Part shown: positions 15,667 through 23,861 of the stretch, one piece after another
How the letters are laid out: each line of letters opens with the position of its first letter
Position numbering within the stretch: the first letter of the stretch is position 1
NCBI GenBank assembly: GCA_035532535.1
Contig: DATKQT010000035.1
Location: forward strand, 1 to 64,000
DNA length: 64,000 bases
Direction of reading: 5' to 3'
Origin: Palsa-739 sp035532535
GTDB taxonomy: Bacteria > Actinomycetota > Thermoleophilia > Gaiellales > Gaiellaceae
Made by a program: the position numbers and the translations under genes
The notes under the pieces: generated by a model
Databases searched by the model: none
Told to the model about the DNA's origin: nothing
The model's input: the letters and a program-made list of their open reading frames with translations, nothing else

Positions 15667-17313
15667 ATGACCGCGTTCCCTCTGCCGGTGCGCCGGTTCA
15701 GCGTGTCCCGGCGGGAGGCCGCGCTCGCCGGCCTCGTCGCGCTCGCGATCGCCGCAGGGATCCTGCTCTTCGGTCCTCCGCCCGGGGATGCGCCCGCACA
15801 CCTGTACCGCACCCTGCTCGTCCGGCGCGGCGACTTCGTCTGGGACAACCTCTGGTTCGAGGGCGTCTACCCGCTCGCCGACTACAGCGTCCTCTACTAC
15901 CTGCCGGCGGCGCTTGTCGGCAACCTCGCGCTCGTGCTCGTCTCAGCCACGCTCTCGGCGTGGCTCTTCGCGCGTATCCTCCTCGAGCGCTGGGGGGAGC
16001 AGGCGAAATGGCCTGCGCGCATTGGGGGCGTTCTCTGCGCCGCGCCGGCGTTCACCGGGCTCTTCGCGTATTCGCTCGGCCTCGTCGCCATGCTCGGAGC
16101 GATCCGGGCGCTGCAGCGCGGGCGCGTCGGGGTATACGGCTTGCTCGCCGCGCTGACGCTCGGCTTCAGCCCGCTCGCGTTCCTCTTCCTGCTGCTCCTG
16201 CTGGCGGCGTCGTTCTGCGCGCACCCGCGGGTGAACCGTCACAACCTCGTCGTCGGGGCGATCGGGGTCGGGCTCGCCGGGTTCGAGGTCTACCTGCTGA
16301 AGCTCTTCCCGTCTCCCGGCGTCTACCCGTTCAACCACTACGACTTCGCGAGCCTGCTCGCGCTCTGCCTGTGCGGCGCTCTGCTCGCGCGGCGCGCGCC
16401 GGGCGGCCGCGTGATCGTCGCCTTCTTCCTGCTCTGGGCCGCCGCCGCGATTTTCGCCTTCTCGAAGGCCTCGCCGATCGGCGACAACATCACGCGCCTG
16501 CGCTCACTCGTGCTGCCGCTCATGCTGCTGACCGGGATCCTCACGCGCTTCCGCCCGCGCTGGCTCGCCGTGCTCGCGATCTCCGGCGCACTCGGCTACA
16601 ACCTCGTGCCCTATTTCATGCTGATCCCGTACAGGCTCGACACGCGTCCGCAGCACCGCGCCTTCTGGCAGCCCGCGCTCACATTCCTCGATCGGAACGA
16701 GGTACCGAGTTACCGCGTCGAAGTCGTGGAAACAGCCGGGAACTGGGAGTCGTACTGGTTTCCACGCGACGGCTTCGCGCTCGTGCGTGGGTGGTACCGC
16801 CAACTGGACCTCGCGCGCAACCCGGTGCTCTTCAACTCGAGCTCGAGTGGCGCCGCGTACATCAGGTGGTTGCGCAGCGTCGGCGTGCGCTATGTCGTCG
16901 TCCCGCATACGACGCTCGACCCACGGGTCGGCACAAGCGAGCTGCGTCTCGTCGAGCACGCCGGGCCGCAGCTGCGGCCCGTGCTCGCCGCCCCTACGCT
17001 CACGGTCTATGAGGTCCGGAATGCGACGCCGATCCTCACAGGCCCCGGCCCCGCTCGACTGACCACTCTCGGAGCGTCGACGATCGCCGGCTCAGTCGGG
17101 ACGGCCGGCTCGTATCGCCTGCGCGTCCAGCCGACTCCGTATCTGCAGGTGCGGGCGGGAAACGTCTGTGTCAAGCCCGCGTCAGGCGGAGAGTCGACCC
17201 TCGTCGTGCACACCGCGGGGAGGTTCGAGCTCGCGGTCCCTGAGAATCCCCTAGACCTCATCGACGAGTCCGCGCTCGCGACCTGCGCTCAGCACACGCC
17301 GCGGTCGCCTTAA
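15667..17313 (+). CDS. large polytopic membrane protein, PTPS-related/GT-C-like (copy 2)
   Basis: A 548-residue paralog of the protein at 778-2397. The early loop GDAPAHLYRT (D41, H45) and FVWDNLWFEG, then GFSPLAFLFL, YRVEVVETAGNWESYW and LVRGWYRQLD, occur in the same order and spacing as in copy 1. About ten helices are followed by a hydrophilic C-terminal domain of about 180 residues. The topology and early acidic loop resemble GT-C lipid-linked glycosyltransferases, but no function has been shown for this group. Copy 1 follows a secreted phosphoesterase and this copy follows a phosphodiester-glycosidase-like gene. Confidence 0.75.
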   Translation: MTAFPLPVRRFSVSRREAALAGLVALAIAAGILLFGPPPGDAPAHLYRTLLVRRGDFVWDNLWFEGVYPLADYSVLYYLPAALVGNLALVLVSATLSAWLFARILLERWGEQAKWPARIGGVLCAAPAFTGLFAYSLGLVAMLGAIRALQRGRVGVYGLLAALTLGFSPLAFLFLLLLLAASFCAHPRVNRHNLVVGAIGVGLAGFEVYLLKLFPSPGVYPFNHYDFASLLALCLCGALLARRAPGGRVIVAFFLLWAAAAIFAFSKASPIGDNITRLRSLVLPLMLLTGILTRFRPRWLAVLAISGALGYNLVPYFMLIPYRLDTRPQHRAFWQPALTFLDRNEVPSYRVEVVETAGNWESYWFPRDGFALVRGWYRQLDLARNPVLFNSSSSGAAYIRWLRSVGVRYVVVPHTTLDPRVGTSELRLVEHAGPQLRPVLAAPTLTVYEVRNATPILTGPGPARLTTLGASTIAGSVGTAGSYRLRVQPTPYLQVRAGNVCVKPASGGESTLVVHTAGRFELAVPENPLDLIDESALATCAQHTPRSP

Positions 17314-17500
17314 ACCCCTTCGGTTGCGGTGACTCCAACTCGCCGTGATGCGACCGCGGCACGACGACCCCGGGCCCGGCCCGCGATCGGCGCGCTCGGC
17401 CGCCGTCAGGTGAGGCACAGGCTGGATATCGATGCGTCATGTCTACCAGCTCCCCCGTCTGGGGGTTCGGAGGAGCCTGGAGCGGCCCGATGTTCGCAGC

Positions 17501-17926
17501 ATGAAGCTCCTCGTCGCACTTGCGGCAGTCGCCGCCGCCCTGACTGTCGCCTCGACCGCCGGGGCAGCCCCGGCATCGCCCAACTCGTGGGCGAGCCAGG
17601 CCAACCAGGTGTGCTCGGCCTGGATCGCGAAGGCGAAGAAGGAGTTCGGCTCGCCGGTCACGGCTGCCCAGCTCTACTCGTTCGCGCACAAGGCGAAGAC
17701 GCTGGAGAGCCAGGAGCTCGCGGCGCTCCAGAAGATCCAGGGCCGGACAGCCACCGGAACGGCTGCGCTCACCGCTGTCCAGGTCGACATCGCCGAGATC
17801 GGCTCCGCCATCAAGGCGTGGGACCAGGGCAAGCCTGCCCAGTTCGTCACGATCCTCAAGCGCTACCTGAACGACGGTCGGCCCAAATCGGCGTTCGCAA
17901 TCGCCGGCGCCGGCCAGTGCGGCTGA
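17501..17926 (+). CDS. small secreted protein
   Basis: A 141-residue protein with a clean signal peptide (MKLLVALAAVAAALTVASTA, cleavage after AGA near residue 23) and a helical, Ala/Lys-rich mature part. Two cysteines (in QVCSAW and at the C-terminal GQCG) could form a disulfide tying the two ends together. I do not recognise the family. A GC-rich hairpin lies 31 bases after its stop. Confidence 0.6.
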   Translation: MKLLVALAAVAAALTVASTAGAAPASPNSWASQANQVCSAWIAKAKKEFGSPVTAAQLYSFAHKAKTLESQELAALQKIQGRTATGTAALTAVQVDIAEIGSAIKAWDQGKPAQFVTILKRYLNDGRPKSAFAIAGAGQCG

Positions 17927-17956
17927 CGACCTAAGCACCCTCGCGGAGCGAAAGAA

Positions 17957-17973
17957 AGGCGCGGCACGCGCCT
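17957..17973 (+). terminator. GC-rich hairpin, possible terminator
   Basis: AGGCGCG-GCA-CGCGCCT forms a perfect 7-base stem with a 3-base loop, 31 bases after the stop of the small secreted protein. No U-tract follows, so termination is plausible but not certain. Confidence 0.45.
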
Positions 17974-18010
17974 CTCACTGTTGACGTTCCTGCCAACAGA
18001 GGAGGCTCAG

Positions 18011-18487
18011 GTGCACCGGTTCCCCCGACCGTCCCCCGCGCTGCTCGTCTCGCTGATCGCGCTGTTCTTCGCCCTCGGCGGCACCGCGTTCGCCGTCGGC
18101 GAGAAGGTGGCGCCGCAGGGGCGCTGCCAGACGGGCGCCGTTCGCGGCATCGCTGTCGTCAACGCCGGACAAGCGGGATTGGATCTCTCCGGCCTGCCGA
18201 ACACATACAACGACAACCCGAGCTACTTCGGCTATCGCTGGAGCTGCACGGGCGGGGACATCTCCATTCGCAAGCCGTACGGCTTCAACGGCGTCGAGGT
18301 CCAGTTCAGCGGGAACCCGGCGAACATCGCCATCTTGCAATCGACGAACTTGGGAATCGCGAACGCCGGATCTGTGACCGAGGGGGCGGACGGCGGCTTC
18401 TACATCACGATGGGCGGATCCAACACCGGGGTGCCCGGCCCCTGGCAGGCCCAGTGGAACGTGCCGTTCGTAATCGTCCTGTTGTAG
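18011..18487 (+). CDS. secreted protein with Thermoleophilia-type N-terminus
   Basis: A 158-residue protein starting at GTG 18011, placed by an AGGAGG ribosome-binding site 6 bases upstream. The N-terminus RPSPALLVSLIALFFALGG followed by TAFA is a signal/anchor sequence that I associate with extracellular proteins of Thermoleophilia. The mature part is Gly/Asn-rich with two cysteines (GRCQTG and WSCTGG) and predicted beta structure. It has no recognised catalytic motif. Its role is unknown. Confidence 0.65.
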   Translation: MHRFPRPSPALLVSLIALFFALGGTAFAVGEKVAPQGRCQTGAVRGIAVVNAGQAGLDLSGLPNTYNDNPSYFGYRWSCTGGDISIRKPYGFNGVEVQFSGNPANIAILQSTNLGIANAGSVTEGADGGFYITMGGSNTGVPGPWQAQWNVPFVIVLL

Positions 18488-18492
18488 CCGCA

Positions 18493-18498
18493 TAGACT
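18493..18498 (+). promoter_or_regulatory. -10 hexamer TAGACT for the purine nucleoside phosphorylase gene
   Basis: TAGACT ends 6 bases before GTG 18505 and no ribosome-binding site intervenes, so the mRNA is probably leaderless. Confidence 0.5.
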
Positions 18499-18504
18499 CG
18501 CGCG

Positions 18505-19269
18505 GTGCTCGACGCCGCCGGCACCGCCGCACGAGTGCTCGGCCCGCACGACGTCGCGATCGTGCTCGGCTCGGGCTGGACCGACGCGGTCTCGGACTTC
18601 GAACAGACCGGCGACGACGTTCCAGTCACAACGTTGCCCGGGTTCGCGCAGCCGACCGTCGCCGGCCACGGCGCCGTCGTGCGCTCGCTCCGCGCCGGCG
18701 ACGTGCGCGTGCTCGCGTTCACCGGCCGCTCGCACTACTACGAGTCGCGCGATGTCGCCCTCGTCGCGCATGCGGTGCGCACCGCGGCCGCCGCGGGGTG
18801 TCGCACCGTCGTCTTGACGAGCGCGAGCGGTGGCATGCGCGACGACCTCGCACCCGGCGATCTCGTGATCGTCTCCGATCACATCAACCTCACGGGGGCG
18901 TCGCCGCTCGTCGGCGGCACGTTCCTCGACCTCACCGACCTCTACTCGGGCCGCCTGCGAGCGCTCTGCCGCAACATCGACCCGAGCCTCGCCGAAGGCG
19001 TCTACGCCGGCTACTGGGGACCGAACTACGAGACCCCCGCCGAGATCCGCGCGTACCGGGCGATGGGCGCCGACATCGTCGGCATGTCGACGGTGCTCGA
19101 GGCGATCGCCGCACATGCGGAAGGCATGGAAGTGCTCGCCGTCTCGCTCATCACGAATCGCGCCGCAGGGCTCGGCGGGCGCCTCGACCACGCGGACGTG
19201 CTCTCGACCGCAGCCGCATCCGCCGACCGGATGCGCGCCTTGCTCACGGCGCTGCTCCCGCGGCTCTAG
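18505..19269 (+). CDS. punA: purine nucleoside phosphorylase
   Basis: A 254-residue trimeric-type purine nucleoside phosphorylase. It has the phosphate-binding LGSGW (21-25) and SHYYE (76-80), the ribose/base site PNYETPAE (173-180), MSTVLE (194-199) and TNRAAG (217-222), with the base-binding N218. It phosphorolyses (deoxy)inosine and guanosine to the free base and ribose-1-phosphate in the cytoplasm. GTG 18505 follows a -10-like TAGACT by 6 bases. Its TAG stop is interlocked with that of the convergent regulator gene in the sequence CTAG. Confidence 0.93.
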   Translation: MLDAAGTAARVLGPHDVAIVLGSGWTDAVSDFEQTGDDVPVTTLPGFAQPTVAGHGAVVRSLRAGDVRVLAFTGRSHYYESRDVALVAHAVRTAAAAGCRTVVLTSASGGMRDDLAPGDLVIVSDHINLTGASPLVGGTFLDLTDLYSGRLRALCRNIDPSLAEGVYAGYWGPNYETPAEIRAYRAMGADIVGMSTVLEAIAAHAEGMEVLAVSLITNRAAGLGGRLDHADVLSTAAASADRMRALLTALLPRL

Positions 19270-19850
19270 GGTCGCAGCGGCGGCGCCGCGAGCAGGCCGA
19301 GCCGCTGCGCCGTGGCGATCGCCTCCACGCGCGTGTGCGCGTGGAGTTCACGCAACAGCCCGCGCAGGTGGTTCCGTACCGTTTCGGTCGAGAGTCTGAG
19401 CTCCAGGGCGATCTCGGCGGTCGACCGGCCCGATGCGATCAGTTCGAGGATCTCGCGCTGCCGCGGCGTCAGCTGAGGCGGCGGATCGAGCAACGCATGC
19501 GTCGTCGGCCGGCGGACGTCGAACGCGAGAATGAGCACGCCGACGACCTCGTCGCCCTCGATCAAGGGCAGGTGCTGGGCACGAACGCCTCGCACCTCGC
19601 CGTTCGCGTCCGTGAAGACGGTCTCGAAGTCCGTCGGCTGGCGCTGCTCGACCGCTCGGCGGAAGTGCGCCTCGACGGACTCTCGCGCCTGGGGCGGGAC
19701 GGGATCCGTATACGGCCGGCCGCGCATGTCCGCGATCGACTTGTCCAGCACGCTTTCCGCGCTCGCGTTCATGTGCAGGAACCGGCCGTCGACGTCGTGC
19801 AGGCTGGCGGGTACCGAGAGGCGGTCGACGAGCGAGAAGTCGAGCTTCAT
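19266..19850 (-). CDS. PAS domain-LuxR helix-turn-helix regulator
   Basis: A 194-residue regulator. Residues about 5-115 form a PAS domain (MNASAESVLDKS and the PLIEGDEVVGVLILAFD strand end). The C-terminal 65 residues are a LuxR/GerE helix-turn-helix (LTPRQREILELIASGRS, then ETVRNHLRGLL). A small-molecule or redox signal sensed by PAS probably controls DNA binding. ATG 19850 overlaps the TGA of the upstream peptidoglycan-binding protein gene; GTG 19853 is the alternative. The coupling to that gene hints at a cell-wall signal. Confidence 0.88.
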   Translation of the reverse strand: MKLDFSLVDRLSVPASLHDVDGRFLHMNASAESVLDKSIADMRGRPYTDPVPPQARESVEAHFRRAVEQRQPTDFETVFTDANGEVRGVRAQHLPLIEGDEVVGVLILAFDVRRPTTHALLDPPPQLTPRQREILELIASGRSTAEIALELRLSTETVRNHLRGLLRELHAHTRVEAIATAQRLGLLAAPPLRP

Positions 19851-20401
19851 CACGGGCCTGCGCGCTGGATCAACGCGTTGAGCGTCTTCGGCCCGAACAC
19901 GCCGTCTTCGGTGAGCCCGGCAGCGTGCTGGAACGACGCGACCGCGGTCTTCGTGGCGGGGCCGTACTGGCCGTCGATCGTTCCCACCGAGTAGCCAAGC
20001 GCCTTCAGCGCGCGCTGCAGCGCGCGCACCTGCGTCCCGGTATCGCCCGGCTTGAGCGTCGTTGTCGGCAGCGCACTCGACACGGTGGGCGTCGCAGCTG
20101 TCGTCGTCGGCGTCGTAATGCTCACACCCGTGATCGGAGGCGTCGCCTTCGGAGTGCTGCCGCTGAACACGCCACCCGCGGCGAGCCCAGCGATGAGGAG
20201 GACGACGGCGGCGCCTCCGACGACCGCGATGCGCGTCCAGGGAAGCTCGGGCCGCGGCCGGCGCGCCGGAACCGGCTGCAGCAGCCAGTCGTCCTCGGCG
20301 CTCGGCGGATCGCTCTCGAGCACGCCAGGCTCACGCGGCGGCTCGACGTCGGCGAACCAGTCGTCGTTCTCGCCACCGTCTTCCGGGCGTCGTCCGGCCA
20401 T
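19850..20401 (-). CDS. membrane-anchored peptidoglycan-binding protein
   Basis: A 183-residue protein. It has an acidic cytoplasmic N-terminus, one transmembrane helix near 56-80, a Thr/Pro-rich linker and a C-terminal PG_binding_1 domain (GDTGTQVRALQRALKALGY, then YGPATKTAVASFQ and GVFGPKTLNAL). The domain binds murein outside the membrane, and no catalytic domain is attached. It is translationally coupled to the PAS-LuxR gene downstream, so it may report on, or be controlled with, that regulator. Confidence 0.85.
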   Translation of the reverse strand: MAGRRPEDGGENDDWFADVEPPREPGVLESDPPSAEDDWLLQPVPARRPRPELPWTRIAVVGGAAVVLLIAGLAAGGVFSGSTPKATPPITGVSITTPTTTAATPTVSSALPTTTLKPGDTGTQVRALQRALKALGYSVGTIDGQYGPATKTAVASFQHAAGLTEDGVFGPKTLNALIQRAGP

Positions 20402-20414
20402 GCCACCCGCAACG

Positions 20415-20780
20415 CTAGCGTTTCAGACAGGCGAGGAGCGTCCGCGCCGGAGCGTGGACGCAGACTCCGCGCCGGACGTAGATCTCGGACGCGTTGCCCG
20501 CGACAGCGATCGCCGCCGCCGGGCTCACGCCGGCCAGGGAGCGCACCCCCTGGTTCTCCGGTTTCGATCCGCAGCCGCGCGTGATGCCTACGCCGATCGC
20601 GAGCGCCTGCACCGCATCCTCGGCCCCGGCGGAGCGAACCGTGTACGCGTGACCGAGGTAGTAGAGCGTCGTGGAGCACGATCCCCCCGAGCCCCCGCTC
20701 AGCACCACCGGCGCGACGAGCACTCCGGCGATGACGAGCGCGGTCATTCCGCCGATCACCAGTCGCAGCCGCCTGTTCAC
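20415..20780 (-). CDS. small membrane-anchored or secreted protein of unknown function
   Basis: A 121-residue protein. One hydrophobic helix near 7-28 is followed by a short Ser/Gly linker and an exported-type domain with four cysteines (SCSTTL, TRGCGS, RGVCVH and LLACLKR), probably two disulfides. I do not recognise the family. I chose GTG 20780; ATG 20813 is in frame but would collide with the divergent cyclase start at 20812. It lies 13 bases before the peptidoglycan-binding protein gene on the same strand. Confidence 0.6.
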   Translation of the reverse strand: MNRRLRLVIGGMTALVIAGVLVAPVVLSGGSGGSCSTTLYYLGHAYTVRSAGAEDAVQALAIGVGITRGCGSKPENQGVRSLAGVSPAAAIAVAGNASEIYVRRGVCVHAPARTLLACLKR

Positions 20781-20799
20781 GTGACCATCATCGCCGTCG

Positions 20800-20805
20800 T
20801 ACTCT
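20800..20805 (+). promoter_or_regulatory. -10 hexamer TACTCT for the cyclase gene
   Basis: TACTCT ends 6 bases before ATG 20812. No ribosome-binding site precedes the ATG, so the mRNA is probably leaderless. Confidence 0.5.
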
Positions 20806-20811
20806 TCCCCC

Positions 20812-22845
20812 ATGGCCACATGCGCCGTCTGCGGCCAGGACAACCCGGGCGTCGCCCGCTTCTGCTTCGCCTGCGGAACGGCGCTCGCCGAAGCCGGGGA
20901 CGAGGAACGGCGGGTCGTCAGCGTCGTCTTCGTCGACCTCGTCGGCTTCACCGGCCAGGCGGAGCAGCTCGATCCCGAGGACGTCCGCGCCCTCCTCTCC
21001 CCCTACCACCACGCCGTCCGCGAGGAGCTGGAGTCGTTCGGGGGCGTCGTGGAGAAGTTCATCGGGGACGCCGTCATGGCGGTATTCGGCGCACCGACGG
21101 CATTCGGGGACGACGCGGAGCGCGCGGTGCGCGCGGCGCTGGCCGTCCGAGAACGGGTCTCGAGCGTCCGCGTCGCGGTGAACACCGGCGAGGCGCTCGT
21201 CACCCTCGGTGCGCGCCCGTCCCACGGCGAGGCGATGGTCGCGGGCGACGTCGTGAACACCGCGGCGCGGCTCCAGCAGGCGGCGCCTGTGGACGGCGTC
21301 CTCGTCGGTGAGGTCACGTATCAGGCGACGCGGGCCGCCATCGAGTACGTGCCGGCCGACCCGGTGTCGGCGAAAGGCAAGGCAGAGCCGTTGCGCGCAT
21401 GGCTCGCCGTCCGCGCCCCTTCGGACGAGCGCGACCTCTCGAGCACGTTCGTCGGCCGCGAGCACGAGCTCGCGCTCCTGCGGGATGTGTGGGACCGCGT
21501 CACCAAGCAGCGGACGCCGCACCTCGTCACCGTCCTCGGTGACGCGGGCCTCGGCAAGACGCGCCTGGCTGCCGAGTTCGCGGACACCGTGCAAGAGCTC
21601 GGCGGCTTTTCGGTGCGCGGCCGGACGCTTCCCTACCGCGAGAGCAGCGCCTACGGGGCGTTCGCGAGCCAGCTGAAGCAGCTCTGCGGCATCTTCGAAA
21701 GCGACCCGCCTGCGGCGGCGCTCGAGAAGCTCCGCGCCACAGTCGGGACGATGCTCGACCCAAGCGCGGCCGACGAGGTCACCGGGCACCTCGCCATTCT
21801 CATCGGGCTCGCCACCCCAGAGGCCTCGGTCGCCGACCGCGAAACGCTCTTCTTCTCCATCCGCGTCTTCATCGAGGCGGTCGCGCGCGACCGGCCGACG
21901 CTGCTCGTCTTCGAGGACCTGCATTGGGCAGATACGAGCCTGCTCGACCTCGTCGAGCTCCTGGCCGCACGCCTGCGCGATCTTCCGATCCTGCTCCTCG
22001 TCCTCGCGCGGCCCGAGCTGCTCGACGCGCGGCCGAACTGGGGCGGAGGGCTTCCGGCGTACAGCACGGTCCCGCTTCAGCCGCTCCCCGAGGCGGACGC
22101 GCGCCGGCTCGCCCGCGAACGGCTCAGCGCGCACTCGGCCGGCTCACGCGCCGACGAGCTCGCGCTGGCGGCCGCCGGCAATCCGCTGTTCATCGAACAG
22201 CTCGCCGCCACGGTCTCGGAATCGACCGTCGGCGCAGAGCAGGCGCTGCCGACCACGATCAGAGCGCTCGTCGCGGCCCGGCTCGACGCACTCCCGGCGG
22301 CCGAGCGTGCACTCGTGCTCGACGCGGCCGTCGGCGGCAAGGTCTTCTGGCGAGGCGCGCTCGAACGAATGGGGACCGAGCAGCGGGAGCTCACCGACCT
22401 CCTCGCCGCGCTCGAACGCCGCGACCTGATCCGCCGCGAGACGGTGTCGGCGATCGAGGGCGAGCAGCAGTTCATGTTCACGCACGTCCTCATCCGCGAC
22501 GTGGCGTACGACCTGCTCCCGCGGGCACGCCGGCGCGAGCGGCACGAGCACTTCGCGCGCTTCCTCGAGGAATCGACGGCAGAGGTCGGGGAAGCGGGTG
22601 CCGCGCTTGCGCGGCACTGGCGCGATGCCGGCGACCACGAGCGCGCGCTCGACTACTTCGTCAAAGCCGCCGAGCAGGCCGAGCGCGGCTGGGCGAAGGA
22701 CCGGGCGGTGACGTTCTACCGCGAGGCGCTCGCTCTCGTGGCCGACGCCGACGGCAAGCGGCTCATTCAGCAGCGGCTCGCAGTAGCGGTGCAGGCGTAC
22801 CTGCACGTCGACGACGCGCAGATGCTTGGGCTCGGCCCGGCTTAA
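20812..22845 (+). CDS. zinc-ribbon class III nucleotide cyclase fused to an AAA ATPase
   Basis: A 677-residue multidomain protein. Residues 1-25 form a zinc ribbon (C4, C7, C18, C21). Residues about 35-200 form a class III adenylate/guanylate cyclase with metal aspartates in VFVDLVGFT (D42) and FIGDAVMAVFG (D86) and GDVVNTAARLQ. From about residue 215 a large AAA domain has Walker A GDAGLGKTRL and Walker B LLVFEDLHWAD. Relatives in actinomycetes usually continue into long TPR arrays to a length of about 1000 residues; this one stops after a short helical tail. It probably makes cAMP in response to a partner bound by the ATPase part. Its TAA is interlocked with that of the DUF4242 gene. Confidence 0.88.
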   Translation: MATCAVCGQDNPGVARFCFACGTALAEAGDEERRVVSVVFVDLVGFTGQAEQLDPEDVRALLSPYHHAVREELESFGGVVEKFIGDAVMAVFGAPTAFGDDAERAVRAALAVRERVSSVRVAVNTGEALVTLGARPSHGEAMVAGDVVNTAARLQQAAPVDGVLVGEVTYQATRAAIEYVPADPVSAKGKAEPLRAWLAVRAPSDERDLSSTFVGREHELALLRDVWDRVTKQRTPHLVTVLGDAGLGKTRLAAEFADTVQELGGFSVRGRTLPYRESSAYGAFASQLKQLCGIFESDPPAAALEKLRATVGTMLDPSAADEVTGHLAILIGLATPEASVADRETLFFSIRVFIEAVARDRPTLLVFEDLHWADTSLLDLVELLAARLRDLPILLLVLARPELLDARPNWGGGLPAYSTVPLQPLPEADARRLARERLSAHSAGSRADELALAAAGNPLFIEQLAATVSESTVGAEQALPTTIRALVAARLDALPAAERALVLDAAVGGKVFWRGALERMGTEQRELTDLLAALERRDLIRRETVSAIEGEQQFMFTHVLIRDVAYDLLPRARRRERHEHFARFLEESTAEVGEAGAALARHWRDAGDHERALDYFVKAAEQAERGWAKDRAVTFYREALALVADADGKRLIQQRLAVAVQAYLHVDDAQMLGLGPA

Positions 22846-23123
22846 GACGGAAAGTCGGCGGGCGTGACGTCGCCGGCGATCTCGTAGATACCGTCGACGC
22901 GGTGCTGGCCGAGCTTCGCGCCGTGCATGCGGACGACCTCCTCGCTCGGGGCGGCGTAGACGCAGTACGTCTGGACGCGGCCCTCCTCGTCCACGATCAC
23001 ATGGCTGTGCTCCCACGTGATCTCAGGGAAATCTCCCTCGATGAGGACACGCGAGCGACGTCCGACGAACGGCATCTGATCCTCGGCGACGTCGAAGCTG
23101 CGAACGATCAGGTACCTGGGCAC
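22842..23123 (-). CDS. DUF4242 (SCO4226-type) protein
   Basis: A 93-residue cytoplasmic protein of the DUF4242 family. It shows the ferredoxin-like strand pattern (YLIVRSFD), WEHSHVIVDEEGR, YCVYAAPSEEVVRMHG and the terminal DVTPADF. SCO4226 of Streptomyces is a nickel-binding member; the histidines in EHSH and MHG could bind metal here. Translation starts at GTG 23123, and TATGAT on the minus strand ends 8 bases upstream. The stop is interlocked with the cyclase stop in TTAA. Confidence 0.85.
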   Translation of the reverse strand: MPRYLIVRSFDVAEDQMPFVGRRSRVLIEGDFPEITWEHSHVIVDEEGRVQTYCVYAAPSEEVVRMHGAKLGQHRVDGIYEIAGDVTPADFPS

Positions 23124-23131
23124 AGGCCCCG

Positions 23132-23137
23132 ATCATA
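23132..23137 (-). promoter_or_regulatory. -10 hexamer TATGAT for the DUF4242 gene
   Basis: On the minus strand TATGAT is followed by 8 bases and GTG 23123. It is the closest match to TATAAT among the leaderless-type promoters of the window. Confidence 0.5.
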
Positions 23138-23186
23138 GACCGTTCTTACCGCCGTCTCACGTCCGGAGGCACACTGTTCCTGAGCA

Positions 23187-23861
23187 ATGCTGGTCCTGGT
23201 GACAGACGACGACCGCGCCGTGCGCGAGTCCCTCGAGCGGGCGCTCCAGCTCGCGGGCTACGAGGTCGAGCTCGCCTCCGACGGCGACACGGCGATCGCC
23301 GCGATCGAGCGCCGGACCCCGGACGCCGTCGTCCTCGACGTCATGATGCCGGGCCTCGACGGCCTCGACGTCACGCGCCGGCTGCGCCGCGAAGGCAATC
23401 GCATCCCGATCCTTCTGCTCACCGCCCGAGACGCCGTCGGCGAACGCGTGGACGGCCTCGACGCGGGTGCGGACGACTACCTGCCGAAGCCGTTCGAGCT
23501 CGAGGAGTTGCTCGCCCGGTTGCGCGCACTGCTGCGCCGCGCACTCGACAAGGAGCCGGTCGACGTCCTCCGCTTCGCCGACCTCACCTTCGACCGGGGC
23601 TCGATGGACGCCCGCCGCGCCGGGCGCAGGTTCGAGCTGACCACGACCGAGGCGCACCTGCTCGAGCTGCTCATGCGCAACCCGCGCCAGGTGCTGCCGC
23701 GATCACTCATCTACGAGCGCGTCTGGGGCTACGACTTCAGCCACTCCTCGAACGCGCTCGACGTGTACGTCGGCTACCTCCGTCGCAAGCTCGAGGCCGA
23801 CGGTGAGGCGCGCCTGATCCATACGGTGCGCGGCACGGGCTACGTCCTCCGCGAGCAATGA
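23187..23861 (+). CDS. OmpR/PhoB-family response regulator
   Basis: A 224-residue response regulator. The receiver domain has the acidic pair TDDD near the N-terminus, phospho-acceptor Asp in LDVMMPGLDG and the conserved Lys in LPKPFELEE. The C-terminal winged helix shows LTTTEAHLLELL and SNALDVYVGYLRRKL, then HTVRGTGYVLR. The pair resembles MprAB-type envelope-stress systems. The stop overlaps the kinase start (ATGA). Confidence 0.92.
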   Translation: MLVLVTDDDRAVRESLERALQLAGYEVELASDGDTAIAAIERRTPDAVVLDVMMPGLDGLDVTRRLRREGNRIPILLLTARDAVGERVDGLDAGADDYLPKPFELEELLARLRALLRRALDKEPVDVLRFADLTFDRGSMDARRAGRRFELTTTEAHLLELLMRNPRQVLPRSLIYERVWGYDFSHSSNALDVYVGYLRRKLEADGEARLIHTVRGTGYVLREQ

